Shown one piece after another: positions 1-11,152 of a stretch of DNA of 64,000 nt. Source of the DNA: Lysinibacillus telephonicus (GTDB lineage Bacteria; Bacillota; Bacilli; Bacillales_A; Planococcaceae); assembly GCF_003966145.1 (NCBI RefSeq), contig NZ_RXNR01000003.1, positions 1-64,000 on the forward strand. Reading direction: 5' to 3'. The stretch's first letter is position 1; each line of letters opens with the position of its first letter. Made by a program: the position numbers and the translations under genes. The notes under the pieces were generated by a model. The model was not told where the DNA came from and did no database searches. It saw nothing but the letters and a program-made list of their open reading frames with translations.

Positions 1-90
1 GCGGCAAAGTGAGGAAGCGAAGTGCGGTTGGCGGACCTTTCAGAATGTCTTTAGACAGGAGCCAGTAACCCAGCGTTTCACGCGAAGAGC
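1..90. other. GC-rich intergenic stretch, possible repeat element
   Basis: No ORF with a ribosome-binding site is visible here. The stretch is clearly more GC-rich than the AT-rich genes around it and carries short dyads such as GTCTTTAGAC (47-56). It shares short motifs and composition with 14610-14731 when one of the two is reversed (GTCT..TTA..GACAG followed by CCA.GTA), so both may be copies of a dispersed structured element. It runs off the left window edge. The identity is unknown. Confidence 0.35.
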
Positions 91-115
91 AAACCACCAG
101 TTATACTGGTGGTTT
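91..115. terminator. Hairpin at the 3' end of the ilv-leu operon
   Basis: A perfect 11-bp dyad (91-101 against 105-115, arms AAACCACCAGT and ACTGGTGGTTT) has a 3-base loop and begins 10 bases beyond the leuD stop. The T-run is short (TTTT) and lies on the plus side, so it may work better for a convergent gene left of the window. It is the only candidate terminator for the leu operon in view. Confidence 0.5.
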
Positions 116-124
116 TGACTTGAA

Positions 125-715
125 TTAGAATGCAATTCTTTTTGCTTCATAAACTGCGATATGTTCTTCGTATTTAAATGTCAACGCAATTTCATCCCAG
201 CCATTTAGCAGCATTTCTTTATAATACGGATCAATGCTAAACTGATAAACTTTATCGTCTTCTCCTGTTACCGTTTGTGCTTCTAGATTTACTTCAACAC
301 TATATGGTTTTTCCTGTCCTTTTTGTAAAATCTCATCACACTCTTGTTCTGTAAGTTTAATAGGCAAAATTCCATTTTTAAAACAGTTATTATGGAATAT
401 ATCTGCAAAACTAGGTGCAATTACAACTCGGAAGCCATAATCTAAAATTGCCCACGGAGCGTGTTCACGAGATGAACCACATCCGAAATTATCCTGGGCA
501 ACTAAAATTTGAGAGCCCTTATATTGTGGTTTATTTAAGACGAAATCAGAAATTTCATTTCCTTGTTCATCAAAACGCCAATGATAGAAAAGATAACGCC
601 CGAATCCAGTACGTTCGATTCGTTTTAAAAATTCTTTTGAAATAATTTGGTCTGTGTCGACATTTTTACGATCTAACGGTGTTATGACACTTGTTACTTT
701 ATTAATAGGTTCCAT
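125..715 (-). CDS. leuD: 3-isopropylmalate dehydratase small subunit
   Basis: LeuD pairs with LeuC to isomerise 2-isopropylmalate to 3-isopropylmalate in cytosolic leucine synthesis. The 196-residue length is normal. The swivel-domain signatures are visible: DTDQII near residue 21, and GCGSSREHAPWAL-like residues near 78 that line the substrate pocket. The ATG is preceded by AGGAGGGG on the minus strand. It is the last gene of the ilv-leu cluster, 18 bases after leuC, and a hairpin follows. No oddities were seen. Confidence 0.97.
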   Translation of the reverse strand: MEPINKVTSVITPLDRKNVDTDQIISKEFLKRIERTGFGRYLFYHWRFDEQGNEISDFVLNKPQYKGSQILVAQDNFGCGSSREHAPWAILDYGFRVVIAPSFADIFHNNCFKNGILPIKLTEQECDEILQKGQEKPYSVEVNLEAQTVTGEDDKVYQFSIDPYYKEMLLNGWDEIALTFKYEEHIAVYEAKRIAF

Positions 716-733
716 CGTACCCCTCCTAAAAAC

Positions 734-2143
734 TTATACTTCTTGCTTTACGTATTTTCGAACGTCTACGAAATGACCTTCAATAGCTGCTGCTGCTGCC
801 ATTGCAGGACTTACTAAGTGAGTGCGGGCCCCGGCACCTTGACGTCCTTCAAAGTTGCGGTTAGAAGTTGAAGCACAGCGTTCACCTGAAGGGATAATGT
901 CTTCATTCATTCCAAGACAAGCTGAACATCCTGATTCTCTCCACTCAAAGCCGGCTTCTTTAAAGATTTTATCCAATCCTTCAGCTTCTGCTGCTGCTTT
1001 AGTAGAATAAGAACCTGGCACTACAATTCCTTTTACACCCGGGAATATTTTTTTACCCTCTACAATACTAGCAGCTGTACGTAAATCTGATAGACGAGAG
1101 TTCGTACAAGAACCGATAAAGACATGTTGAATTTTAATAGATGTAATTGGTTGGCCCTCTTCCAAGTCCATATAAGCAAGCGCTTTTTTCAAGGCTGCTT
1201 TATCTGATTCGTTATTATAATCATCAGCAGTAGGAACTGTTTTTGAAACACCTGTACCCATTGAAGGATTAGTTCCCCAAGTAACAATAGGTTCAATTTC
1301 TTCTGCATCGATTTCTAGAACAATATCGTAAGTACTTCCTGGATCAGAAGCTAAACTTAACCAGTAGGAAGCCGCTTCCTCAAATTTGTCTTCTTTTGGT
1401 GCATAACGGCGTCCACGTAAGAAATCAACTGTTGTTTGGTCAGGAGAAATAAGTCCTGCCTTTGCTCCTGCTTCAATTGACATATTACAAATTGTCATTC
1501 GCTCTTCCATTGTAAGCGAACGAATTGCTTCCCCAGTATATTCAACGATATGCCCAGTACCAACACCAATTCCCCACTTAGCAATGATGGCTAATATAAT
1601 ATCCTTAGCAGAAACACCAACACCAAGCTTACCATTTACACGAATTTCCATAGTTTTTGGTTTATTTTGCCATAATGTTTGAGTAGATAATACATGTTCA
1701 ACTTCCGAAGTTCCGATACCGAATGCCAGTGCACCAAAAGCACCATGAGTTGATGTATGAGAGTCGCCGCAAACAATCGTTTTCCCTGGTTGTGTTAGCC
1801 CAAGTTCAGGACCAATTACGTGAACAATTCCTTGATCTGGATGCCCAATATCAGCTAATTGTATGCCAAACTCTTTAGCATTTTCAGCTAAAGTTGTAAT
1901 TTGTTTTTTGGCAATTGGATCATTAATTGTTGGTAAATTTTTTGTCGGGACGTTGTGATCCATTGTCGCAAAACATAGATCTGGACGACGAACCTTTCGA
2001 CCTGCTAGTCTTAAACCTTCAAAAGCCTGCGGTGATGTAACTTCATGAATTAAATGAAGATCGATGTATAGTAAATCTGGTTTACCAGTTTCTTGATAAA
2101 CTACATGTGAATCCCAAATTTTTTCAATAATATTCTTTGCCAT
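734..2143 (-). CDS. leuC: 3-isopropylmalate dehydratase large subunit
   Basis: LeuC is the [4Fe-4S] aconitase-family large subunit that acts with LeuD. Visible cluster ligands are the Cys in FIGSCTNSR (about residue 347) and the CSAC pair in [10 protein letters not shown] (about 407-410). The ORF can be read four codons further from a TTG at 2155. The ATG at 2143 is chosen because GGTGAAG lies 4 bases before it and the protein then begins MAKNIIEK like its relatives (469 residues). It follows leuB by 15 bases, so co-translation in one operon is expected. Confidence 0.97.
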   Translation of the reverse strand: MAKNIIEKIWDSHVVYQETGKPDLLYIDLHLIHEVTSPQAFEGLRLAGRKVRRPDLCFATMDHNVPTKNLPTINDPIAKKQITTLAENAKEFGIQLADIGHPDQGIVHVIGPELGLTQPGKTIVCGDSHTSTHGAFGALAFGIGTSEVEHVLSTQTLWQNKPKTMEIRVNGKLGVGVSAKDIILAIIAKWGIGVGTGHIVEYTGEAIRSLTMEERMTICNMSIEAGAKAGLISPDQTTVDFLRGRRYAPKEDKFEEAASYWLSLASDPGSTYDIVLEIDAEEIEPIVTWGTNPSMGTGVSKTVPTADDYNNESDKAALKKALAYMDLEEGQPITSIKIQHVFIGSCTNSRLSDLRTAASIVEGKKIFPGVKGIVVPGSYSTKAAAEAEGLDKIFKEAGFEWRESGCSACLGMNEDIIPSGERCASTSNRNFEGRQGAGARTHLVSPAMAAAAAIEGHFVDVRKYVKQEV

Positions 2144-2158
2144 AATCTTCACCAATCC

Positions 2159-3256
2159 TTAAATATAAGATTCCATAATGCTATCAGCTACGAAATTAGT
2201 ATCGATTTCAGCTATGACTTTATCCGTCCATTCATCAGTAGTTAAAGCACGGCTGCTGTCCTTTACTAAATCTGCAGTGAAGTAGCCATCATCAAATACA
2301 GCACTTACTGCACGTTCAATTTCTGCTGCCTCTTCTTTTAAACCAAATGAATACTTGAGCATCATTGCAACTGATAAAATAGTAGCTGCTGGGTTAGCAA
2401 TTCCTTGCCCTGCAATTTCAGGTGCCGAACCATGGACTGGTTCGTATAAACCGAAACTATCGCTGCGAATTGATGCTGAAGGAAGTACACCCAATGAGCC
2501 CGTTATAACTGAAGCTTCATCACTTAAAATATCACCGAACATATTGTCTGTAACAACAACATCATAATAACCTGGGTTCGTAATTAGTTTCATTGCAACT
2601 GAATCTACTAGATTATGTTCCACCTTTACGTCCGGATATTGTTCTTTCTTTTCTTCTACGATTTGGCGCCATAGTCTTGAAGTTTCTAAAACGTTAGCTT
2701 TATCGACAGAGCAAAGCTTTCCTCTGCGAAGTCTTGCAAGTTCAAAAGCATTCTCAACAATACGTTCAATTTCACCACGTGAATAGATATTTAAATCGCT
2801 TGCTTCAGTTGTCGTACGTTTTTTCTCACCAAAGTAAATACCACCTGTTAATTCACGAACAATCATCAAATCAACATTTTCCGCAACTTCGCGTTTTAAT
2901 GGAGAAGCATCAAGTAAGCTTGGAAATGCTTTTACTGGACGAAGGTTTGCGAATAAATCAAATGTTTTGCGAACTTTTAGCAAGCCTTTTTCAGGACGCA
3001 ACTCTGCTGGATTGTTATCCCATTTTGGTCCTCCAACTGCTCCTAAAAGAATCGCATCACTCTCCTTACACAATTCAATTGTTTCTTCAGGAAGAGGATT
3101 ATTGAATTGATCGATTGCTGCCCCGCCGATTGCAGCATATGCTAAGTGAAAATCATGCTTATATCGTTTTCCTATTACTTGTAATACTCGTACTGCAGCA
3201 GCAACAACTTCTGGCCCAATACCGTCGCCTGGTAGCACTGTAATTTTCTTTTCCAT
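2159..3256 (-). CDS. leuB: 3-isopropylmalate dehydrogenase
   Basis: LeuB is the NAD-dependent oxidative decarboxylase of 3-isopropylmalate, giving 2-oxoisocaproate. The 365 residues have the family order: N-terminal PGDGIGPEV, the LTGGIYFGEK substrate loop (about 137-146), DKANVLE with the catalytic Lys, and TDNMFGDILSDEAS with metal-binding Asp residues. The ATG is preceded by AAAGGTG. It is separated from leuA by 185 bases that include a strong hairpin, which could lower or process downstream leuBCD message relative to leuA. Confidence 0.97.
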   Translation of the reverse strand: MEKKITVLPGDGIGPEVVAAAVRVLQVIGKRYKHDFHLAYAAIGGAAIDQFNNPLPEETIELCKESDAILLGAVGGPKWDNNPAELRPEKGLLKVRKTFDLFANLRPVKAFPSLLDASPLKREVAENVDLMIVRELTGGIYFGEKKRTTTEASDLNIYSRGEIERIVENAFELARLRRGKLCSVDKANVLETSRLWRQIVEEKKEQYPDVKVEHNLVDSVAMKLITNPGYYDVVVTDNMFGDILSDEASVITGSLGVLPSASIRSDSFGLYEPVHGSAPEIAGQGIANPAATILSVAMMLKYSFGLKEEAAEIERAVSAVFDDGYFTADLVKDSSRALTTDEWTDKVIAEIDTNFVADSIMESYI

Positions 3257-3377
3257 TGAAAAAACACCTTTCTTTTTGATGTCTAATTTCGCGTTATGTC
3301 AGCGAATTAGCAAACTATGTTTTGCATTTTCGAGAAATACGCTATTTAATAACGCTTCGTTCTAAGATGATTTATAG

Positions 3378-3413
3378 AAATGCCATCAAACGTATTAACA
3401 TTTGATGGCATTT
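3378..3413 (-). terminator. Intra-operon hairpin between leuA and leuB
   Basis: A perfect 13-bp dyad (3378-3390 against 3401-3413, arm AAATGCCATCAAA) has a 10-base loop and starts about 30 bases after the leuA stop. On the minus strand it is followed by only a broken U-run (TTTCTATAAATC). It is more likely a partial terminator or mRNA-stabilising/processing structure than a full stop, since leuBCD lie downstream with no clear promoter of their own. Confidence 0.5.
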
Positions 3414-3441
3414 TACTGTTGATTTGCAAATAGTAGTACAA

Positions 3442-4985
3442 TTAAACTTCAGTTGGTTGTTTTGTACGAATACTTTCCTGAATTAAATGACGATTAATCG
3501 CATTTAAGTATGCTTTAGCAGTTGCTTCTAGTACATCCTGAGATGCGTCTCGACCCGTTGAAGTAAAACCGTTATAACGCAAGTTTACAACTGCTTCACC
3601 TAATGCATCTCGACCTTTACTTACAGATTTAACTCGGAAGTCAAGGATATTAACTGTCGCATTAACTAATTGCTCAAGTGTATTGAAAATTGCCTCAACA
3701 GAACCTGCCCCAGTTGCAGCAAGTGTCTTTAGTTCGCCTTCTGGAGTAATTACAGATGCTGTTGCTGTCGGAATGTTTTCCGTACCGTAAGAAACTTGAA
3801 CTGATTTTAATTCGTATAATTGAACATCTTCAACTGATACTTGTTGCTCAGTAAGAAGCGTCATTAAATCCTCTTCTGTAATTTCTTTTTTACGGTCAGC
3901 TAATTTTTTAAACTCTTGGAAAGCTTTGTTTAATTTCTCATCAGATAATTCAAAGCCCATTTTTTCAGCACGATCGCGGAATGCAGCACGTCCTGAGTGT
4001 TTACCTAAAACTAAAGGAACTTCCCCCTCACCTATTAACGCAGGTGAAATGATTTCATATGTTTCTTTATGTTTTAATACACCATCTTGGTGAATACCAG
4101 ATTCATGGGCAAATGCATTTTTCCCAACTACCGCTTTATTAGGTTGAATTACAACACCAGTTAAGCGGCTTACAAGTTGCGAAGTACGTTTAATTTCTTT
4201 TAGATTCAAACCTGTTTCAACTTGATATAAATCATTGCGAATATGCATTGCAACACCGATTTCTTCAAGTGAAGCATTACCAGCACGCTCTCCAATACCA
4301 TTAATTGTACATTCTACTTGGTCTGCACCATGTTGAATTGCTGAAATTGAGTTTGCAACAGCCATACCTAAGTCATCGTGGCAATGTGCTGAGAATTTAA
4401 CTTTATCTGCGCCACGTACATTTTCGCGAAGGAATGAGAATAATTCACCATATTCTTGAGGTGATGCATATCCTACTGTATCAGGAACATTTATTGTCGT
4501 AGCACCAGCTTCAATTACTTTTTCGATGATACGTACTAAAAAGTCTCGGTCTGAACGGAACCCATCTTCAGCAGACCATTGTACAAGCGGGAAGAACTTT
4601 TTCGCATATTTAACAGCTTCTACAGCCTGCTCTACAACTTGATCAGGAGATTTTTTTAATTTGTACTCCATATGAATTGGACTTGTTGCCAAAAATACAT
4701 GGATATGAGGCTGTTCAGCTATTTTAATAGCTTCCCAAGTCGTATCGATATCTTTTTGTACACAGCGTGCAAGACCTGTAACGATGGAATTTTTCACTGT
4801 ACCGGCAATACGATTTACTGCTTCAAAATCACCGGGGCTTGAAGCAGGAAAACCTGCTTCAATAATAGTGACGCCAAGACGCTCCAATTGCTTTGCAATC
4901 TCAATTTTTTCTGCAGTATTCAAATTGATGCCAGCTGACTGCTCTCCATCACGAAGTGTTGTATCAAAAATATCTATCTTTCGCA

Positions 4986-4986
<1 letters not shown>
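3442..4986 (-). CDS. leuA: 2-isopropylmalate synthase
   Basis: LeuA condenses acetyl-CoA with 2-oxoisovalerate, the committed and normally leucine-inhibited step of leucine synthesis. The 514 residues show the DRE-TIM barrel start [12 protein letters not shown], the HCHDDLGMA metal-binding segment (about 201-209), and a full C-terminal LeuA allosteric domain (about 390-500). The start is GTG and shares one base with the ilvC stop (TAGTG), which suggests coupled translation. GGTGATT lies just upstream. Confidence 0.96.
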
Positions 4987-6035
<1,049 letters not shown>

Positions 6036-6072
6036 TTAAAAGATATATAGACTAACTATCTTGTAAGAGAAC

Positions 6073-6588
6073 TTACTTAAGAATAGAAAGCTGCGGTGTG
6101 TCGGATGGCTGTGATTCACGAACAGTTGCAGTAACACCTGTACGCGTTAATTCTTTAATGCCATATGGTCGAATAAGCTCAATAAAAGCATCGATTTTGT
6201 CTGGATGACCAACAACTTGATACGTTACAACATTTTTAGATGTATCAATTATTTGCGGTCGGAAAGGCTCAACAATTGCATTCATTTCGAGCCTTAAGTT
6301 TGCTGGTGAAACTACTTTTACAAGTGCCAGCTCCCTTAGGACAATAGACTTTTCAGTTATATCATTAACTTTTAAAACATCTATTTGTTTAGATAGTTGT
6401 TTAATTAGTTGTTCTAGTTTTACTTCATCTTCGACATTAACAACAAAGGTCATTTTTGAAATATTTTGTTGCTCAGAATGTCCTACAGTAATAGATTCGA
6501 TATTGAATTGGCGCTTCATAAGAAGACCGGTAACTCGGTTTAAAACGCCGCTTTGATTTATTACGGAAACTGTAATTACACGCTTCAA
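6073..6588 (-). CDS. ilvN: Acetolactate synthase small (regulatory) subunit
   Basis: IlvN (IlvH) is the ACT-domain regulatory subunit of acetolactate synthase. It raises catalytic activity and confers valine feedback inhibition. The 171 residues start [19 protein letters not shown], the standard ACT beginning, followed by the C-terminal ALS_ss domain. The start is TTG in a TTGA overlap with the ilvB stop, with GGGGTG upstream, so translation is probably coupled to ilvB for stoichiometric synthesis. Confidence 0.96.
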   Translation of the reverse strand: MKRVITVSVINQSGVLNRVTGLLMKRQFNIESITVGHSEQQNISKMTFVVNVEDEVKLEQLIKQLSKQIDVLKVNDITEKSIVLRELALVKVVSPANLRLEMNAIVEPFRPQIIDTSKNVVTYQVVGHPDKIDAFIELIRPYGIKELTRTGVTATVRESQPSDTPQLSILK

Positions 6589-8348
6589 GGTTTTTTCACC
6601 CCAATCATTTCATGTAGTGCTTTACCAGTAGGGACCATTGGATAAACATTTTCAAGCTGCTTAACACGACAGTCGATTAAAACTGGTTCATCTGAATTTA
6701 AAGCTTCTTCAAAAATAGCTCCTGCTTCATCAAGAGTATTGATACGATATCCTTTAAGTCCATAGGCATCTGCGAGTTTAACAAAATCCGGTTGTACAGG
6801 CATAAGTGAATGTGAATATCTGTTTTCATAGAATAACTCCTGCCATTGACGAACCATTCCTAATGCACAATTATTGAGAATAACAACTTTAACTGGTAAA
6901 TTGAATTCTTTTAAAAGCGCTAGCTCTTGGGCTGTCATTTGGAATCCAGCATCACCGACAATGGCTACAACCTTTTTATCGGGCTGTGCAAATTGTGCAC
7001 CTATTGCTGCTGGGAAGCCGAATCCCATTGTCCCTAGACCACCTGATGTTATCCATCTATGTCCATGATTTTGACGGTAATATTGAGCAACCCACATTTG
7101 ATGTTGACCAACATCAGTAGTTACGATTGCATCACCGTTTGTAATGGTATGAATCATTTGAATTGCTTGTTGTGGAAGGATTTCCTGACCATCTTCTTCA
7201 TACCAATATGGATAGTCATTTTGTTTTCGATTTAAGTAATCAATCCATGCAGCTGTATCTGGTGCTTGGAATTCCTTTTTAAGCAATGCTTTTAATGCTT
7301 CTTTTGCATCAGCCACAATCGGAATATCGGTAGGGATATTTTTCCCAATTTCCGCCGGGTCGATATCAATGTGAATTATCGTTGCATTTGGTGCAAATAA
7401 TCTTGTATCGCCAGTTAAACGATCATCAAACCGAGCACCAATATTAATAAGTAGGTCTGCATTTTGAATTGCATCATTTGCTACAACAGCACCATGCATT
7501 CCTGCCATTCCGTAATTTAAAGAGTGGTTGCCGTGAATACTTCCTAACCCTAAAAGCGTATTAACTACTGGAATTTTGTATTTTTCTACAAATTCAGTCA
7601 ATTCTTCACGTGCCTCTGCAAATAGTACACCTGCACCCGCTAATATTAGAGGTTTTTGTGCTGTGCTAATCGCTTGGATTGCTTTTTGAATTTGCAAATA
7701 ATTAGGTTTATAGTTTGGTTGATATCCCGGCAAATAGATTTCTTCATTACGACTTGCTTCACCTAATGCTTCATCAAAAATTGAAGCAGAAATATTTTTA
7801 GGGAAATCGATCAATACAGGACCTTTACGGCCACTATTAGCAATATGAAACGCCTCTTTTACAATGCGTGGAATATCATTAACATCTTGCACTTGATAAT
7901 TATGTTTAGTGATCGGTGTTGTAATGCCCATAACATCCGCTTCCTGGAAAGCATCTGAACCAATTACAGATGTTGCAACTTGACCAGTAAAAATAACTAA
8001 TGGAATTGAATCAATCATTGCATCTGCAATACCGGTTACTAAATTCGTCGCTCCAGGACCAGATGTTGCAATTACTACACCAGGTTTATTTAAAACACGA
8101 GCATAACCTTCGGCTGCATGGATAGCCCCCTGTTCATGTCTAGTTAAAATATGTCGAATTGGATTTTTGTACATTGCATCATAAAGATTAAGTACTGCAC
8201 CACCAGGATAACCAAAGACAATATCAACATCTTGTTCGTGAAGTGCTTGGATTAAAACATCAGCACCGTTTCTTGGCTTATTTTTTTCTTCGATTTGATG
8301 TTGAGGATTGGCATCTATTTTTTCACTTGTTGACATATTAGCAGTCAT
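6585..8348 (-). CDS. ilvB: Acetolactate synthase large (catalytic) subunit
   Basis: IlvB is the thiamine-diphosphate and FAD-dependent enzyme that makes acetolactate from two pyruvates, or acetohydroxybutyrate from pyruvate and 2-oxobutyrate. The 587 residues have the three-domain TPP-enzyme layout: [13 protein letters not shown], the TPP-activating Glu in RHEQGA (about residue 73), and a GDAG...NN TPP-Mg motif near 470-500. About 28 N-terminal residues precede the conserved core, which is common in Bacillales. A strong AAGGAGGAG precedes the ATG. It is the first gene behind the T-box leader and depends on TPP, which links it to the thiamine operon at 50-53 kb. Confidence 0.97.
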   Translation of the reverse strand: MTANMSTSEKIDANPQHQIEEKNKPRNGADVLIQALHEQDVDIVFGYPGGAVLNLYDAMYKNPIRHILTRHEQGAIHAAEGYARVLNKPGVVIATSGPGATNLVTGIADAMIDSIPLVIFTGQVATSVIGSDAFQEADVMGITTPITKHNYQVQDVNDIPRIVKEAFHIANSGRKGPVLIDFPKNISASIFDEALGEASRNEEIYLPGYQPNYKPNYLQIQKAIQAISTAQKPLILAGAGVLFAEAREELTEFVEKYKIPVVNTLLGLGSIHGNHSLNYGMAGMHGAVVANDAIQNADLLINIGARFDDRLTGDTRLFAPNATIIHIDIDPAEIGKNIPTDIPIVADAKEALKALLKKEFQAPDTAAWIDYLNRKQNDYPYWYEEDGQEILPQQAIQMIHTITNGDAIVTTDVGQHQMWVAQYYRQNHGHRWITSGGLGTMGFGFPAAIGAQFAQPDKKVVAIVGDAGFQMTAQELALLKEFNLPVKVVILNNCALGMVRQWQELFYENRYSHSLMPVQPDFVKLADAYGLKGYRINTLDEAGAIFEEALNSDEPVLIDCRVKQLENVYPMVPTGKALHEMIGVKKP

Positions 8349-8384
8349 TTGTTTACTCCTCCTTTTTAATAAAAAAGTGAAAAT

Positions 8385-8722
8385 AAAAAAGTCTTTTTCT
8401 CCAACGCAAAGAAAACCTTTGCATAGGGATGAAAAAGACTTTCATGGTACCACCCTTGTTCGTAGCATAAGCTACCTCCGGAATAGCGGGAATTATTCAT
8501 CTCCACCGAACATTCCAAATAATAAGAATATTCGATGTGCAACTAGATGAATACACTATTCATTAATAACGAGCATTTCGTAATATGCCCGGAGCTATCT
8601 AATTGCAAACTTGCGTTTAATAGCTCACTCCGAGGGGATGTCGGATATAGTTGTATCATCGGCTTCCAGCTGCACCGACTCTCTGGTAGATACAATGCTC
8701 TATATCCTTTAACCTCATCATC
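8385..8722 (-). promoter_or_regulatory. T-box leader of ilvB (candidate Ile specifier)
   Basis: Read on the minus strand this is a full T-box riboswitch. Stem I begins with GATGAGG (about 8713-8719) and carries AGAGAG...GGTG elements of the apical region. The T-box AAGGGTGGTACC is at 8446-8457, followed by a rho-independent terminator (8388-8399 against 8431-8442, arm GAAAAAGACTTT) with a U-run. The specifier loop lies between helices GAGG/CCTC and GGATATAG/CTATATCC. The triplet one base from the lower helix is ATC at 8637-8639, pointing to tRNA-Ile. A Leu CTC overlaps the helix next to it and is a weaker alternative. Uncharged tRNA should favour antitermination into ilvB and downstream genes. 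A weak promoter (ATGAAT, 17 bases, TATAAA at 8729-8734) could start transcription right at stem I. Confidence 0.93.
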
Positions 8723-8766
8723 GATTATTTTATAAAAATTTCATTTTTTAACATTCATGCTGAATA

Positions 8767-10437
8767 TTATATTTTCATGATTCCGCCTTTAGAAGCGTTT
8801 GTTACAAGTTTTGAATATCTTGCTAGCCAACCATGTTTAATTTTTGGTTCGAATGGTTTCAGATTTTGACGTCGTTCATTTAAAACTTCATCAGATACTT
8901 CAAGATTAATTGTTCTATTTGGTAAATCAATAACGATTGTGTCGCCATTTTCAATTAGTGCAATTGGACCACCTTCTGCTGCTTCAGGTGAAATATGTCC
9001 AATTGAAATGCCACGTGATGCACCACTAAAACGTCCATCCGTAATCAATGCCACTTTTGTGCCTAATCCTCGTCCCATTATTGCTGAAGTTGGTGCAAGC
9101 ATTTCAGGCATACCTGGGCCGCCTTTTGGTCCTTCATAGCGAATAACAACTACATGCCCTTCTTTTACAGTGCCATCATCAATTGCAGCTTGTGCTTCAT
9201 CTTGTGAATTAAAAACAATTGCTTCACCGACAAATGTTTGAATTGACGGATCAACTGCGCCAACTTTAATTACAGAACCTTCTGGTGCAATGTTGCCGAA
9301 TAGGACTGATAATCCTCCAACTGGACTATATGGATTATCTTTCGTACGGATAACATTATCATTTGTAATTTTATGGTCCTTCACAAGTTCACCCATTGTT
9401 TTACCTGCAACAGTAATTCGTTCAGGATGAATCGCACCAGGAATTTTAGTTAATTCATTAATAATTGCACTTACCCCGCCAGCTTTATTTATATCATCCA
9501 TTGAAATATCAGATGCTGGCATAATTTTCGCCAAGTATGGCACTCGAGCTGCTACTTTATTAATGTCTTCCAAGTGATATTCAATTCCAGCTTCGTTAGC
9601 TATCGCTAAAGTATGAAGGACTGTATTAGTAGATCCTCCCATTGCCATGTCTAATGCAAATGCATCATCAATGGCCTCTTTCGTAATAATATCGCGAGGT
9701 TTAATATCTTCTTTAACCATGCGAATTAATTGTTTAGCTGCTTCACGAATAAGTTCATGGCGTTGTTCGCTCGTTGCTACAATTGTACCATTTCCAGGAA
9801 GTGCAACACCTAGCATTTCCATTAAACAGTTCATTGAGTTTGCAGTGAACATGCCTGAGCAGGAACCGCATGTTGGACATGCATTATTCTCTATATCTTT
9901 AAATTCTTCTTCAGTCATGTTTCCTGATTTATATGCACCAACACCTTCAAACACAGATGTTAATGACAATTGCTTACCAGATGCCGATTTACCAGCTTCC
10001 ATTGGACCACCTGAAACAAATACAGATGGAACATTTGTACGAACTGCAGCCATTAGCATACCTGGAGTAATTTTGTCGCAGTTTGGGATATAAAATACAC
10101 CATCAAACCAATGTGCATTAATTACAGTTTCAGCGGAGTCTGCAATTAACTCACGGCTAGGCAATGAATAACGCATGCCAATATGACCCATTGCAATGCC
10201 ATCGTCAACACCAATAGTATTGAACTCAAATGGAATACCGCCAGCTTCGATAATTGCTTCTTTTACAACATCTGCAAACTCACGTAGGTGCACATGCCCT
10301 GGAATGATGTCGATATATGAATTACATACACCGATAAATGGTTTTCCCAGATCTTTTGCTTTTACTTTTCCCGTAGCATATAGAAGACTACGGTGAGGAG
10401 CACGATCAACTCCTACTTTAATCATATCACTTCTCAT
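8767..10437 (-). CDS. ilvD: Dihydroxy-acid dehydratase
   Basis: IlvD is the Fe-S dehydratase that makes 2-oxoisovalerate and 2-oxo-3-methylvalerate, the last common step to Val, Ile and Leu precursors. The 556 residues contain cluster Cys residues in PNCDKITPG and [12 protein letters not shown], and the terminal [18 protein letters not shown]. The ORF opens six codons earlier (ATG at 10455). The ATG at 10437 is preferred because the protein then begins MRSDMIK like homologues and GAGGGG precedes it. No terminator follows before the ilvB T-box, so transcription probably runs from ilvD into the leader. Confidence 0.96.
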   Translation of the reverse strand: MRSDMIKVGVDRAPHRSLLYATGKVKAKDLGKPFIGVCNSYIDIIPGHVHLREFADVVKEAIIEAGGIPFEFNTIGVDDGIAMGHIGMRYSLPSRELIADSAETVINAHWFDGVFYIPNCDKITPGMLMAAVRTNVPSVFVSGGPMEAGKSASGKQLSLTSVFEGVGAYKSGNMTEEEFKDIENNACPTCGSCSGMFTANSMNCLMEMLGVALPGNGTIVATSEQRHELIREAAKQLIRMVKEDIKPRDIITKEAIDDAFALDMAMGGSTNTVLHTLAIANEAGIEYHLEDINKVAARVPYLAKIMPASDISMDDINKAGGVSAIINELTKIPGAIHPERITVAGKTMGELVKDHKITNDNVIRTKDNPYSPVGGLSVLFGNIAPEGSVIKVGAVDPSIQTFVGEAIVFNSQDEAQAAIDDGTVKEGHVVVIRYEGPKGGPGMPEMLAPTSAIMGRGLGTKVALITDGRFSGASRGISIGHISPEAAEGGPIALIENGDTIVIDLPNRTINLEVSDEVLNERRQNLKPFEPKIKHGWLARYSKLVTNASKGGIMKI

Positions 10438-10564
10438 AATTGAAACGCCCCTCATGTTCCCTACTACATTATTAAACTAAAAGTAGATTTTATTTACGCA
10501 ACTACTTAAATATTAGTTACGTGATTATGTTCACTTAAAGCTGTGAACTTTTTAAATTGTTGTT

Positions 10565-10594
10565 ATCATAGTACATAAATGGTAATTACGTCAA
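10565..10594 (-). promoter_or_regulatory. Sigma-A-like promoter of ilvD
   Basis: On the minus strand TTGACG (10589-10594) and TATGAT (10565-10570) are separated by 18 bases, giving an expected start near 10558 and a leader of about 120 bases before the ilvD ATG. It is the best sigma-A match upstream of the BCAA cluster. Confidence 0.7.
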
Positions 10595-10640
10595 CAGTAT
10601 TTTTGAATTATTTGCACAATTTAAAAAAGTCGAATTTAAC

Positions 10641-10654
10641 TGTAATCGTTTTCA
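10641..10654 (-). promoter_or_regulatory. CcpA-binding site (cre) upstream of ilvD
   Basis: On the minus strand the sequence TGAAAACGATTACA fits the cre consensus TGNAANCGNWNNCA at every fixed position. It lies about 83-96 bases upstream of the predicted transcription start. A cre far upstream of the promoter is known to activate the Bacillus subtilis ilv-leu operon through CcpA, so activation rather than repression is inferred here. Confidence 0.6.
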
Positions 10655-10689
10655 CTCTTAATAGAGTAAGTAATTTTCTGCTTCAACTA

Positions 10690-10704
10690 ATTTATTTGAA
10701 AATT
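10690..10704. promoter_or_regulatory. Possible CodY box
   Basis: ATTTATTTGAAAATT matches the CodY consensus AATTTTCWGAAAATT at 12 of 15 positions. CodY control of ilv genes is well established in Bacillales. In such AT-rich DNA a 12/15 match can arise by chance, so this is tentative. Confidence 0.3.
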
Positions 10705-11107
10705 TATCTAATTCAAATTTTAAAGAAATTATAAAAAACTTACTGTTCAATTTATATAAAAGTACACCCGATTTTACAGACTAATTATCATGAAAATGTT
10801 ACTTCCATCTACTCTTTTACTATCAATACTATTTGCATGCATAGTAATAAAAGTTTATGCAATTTATACTTTATTTGTGGTGACATCAGTCCAAACATCC
10901 TTCATTTTAGTTCTAATAGCTAAAATTCTTAATAAAAGGTATCCATGGACTTTTTATTTGAATATTAAATTATCTTGTGCAGTTGGTTATTCTAACTATA
11001 CTATTCAAATTTTTTATTCTTTCTTCTAAATAGTAAAAAGAGTCAATTCGAGATGTTATTTCGGATCGACTCATTGTTTTAATATTTATTGTTATCTTAA
11101 TAGTAAA

Positions 11108-11144
11108 AGGACTGTCTAGAAAATTATTCTTTCTGGACAGTCCT
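11108..11144. terminator. Strong hairpin terminator
   Basis: A 13-bp dyad (11108-11120 against 11132-11144, arm AGGACTGTCTAGA with one T-G wobble) is followed on the minus strand by TTTTACTATT. It begins 9 bases past the stop of the small minus-strand ORF at 11153-11266, and that placement supports the ORF being a real transcription unit. Confidence 0.7.
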
Positions 11145-11152
11145 CTCTATTT

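Larger units (their letters stand above)
10456..11107. other. ilvD upstream region, mostly non-coding
   Basis: This stretch holds the ilvD promoter, a cre site and a CodY-like sequence, listed separately. A dyad GTTCAC...GTGAAC near 10530-10550 lies in the ilvD 5' leader. At 11040-11072 a hairpin (GAGTC...GACTC, one mismatch) is followed by ATTGTTTT. The 79-codon plus-strand ORF at 10790-11029 ends just before that hairpin but has no ribosome-binding site, so I do not call it a gene. Confidence 0.4.

Noticed and set aside
8308-8735. Plus-strand ORFs across the T-box region
   Set aside because: They are shadows of the minus-strand T-box leader, whose structural signatures are clear.
10790-11029. 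79-codon plus-strand hydrophobic ORF upstream of ilvD
   Set aside because: It has no ribosome-binding site, low-complexity AT-driven hydrophobic sequence and no recognised family. The hairpin after it can be explained as part of the intergenic structure.
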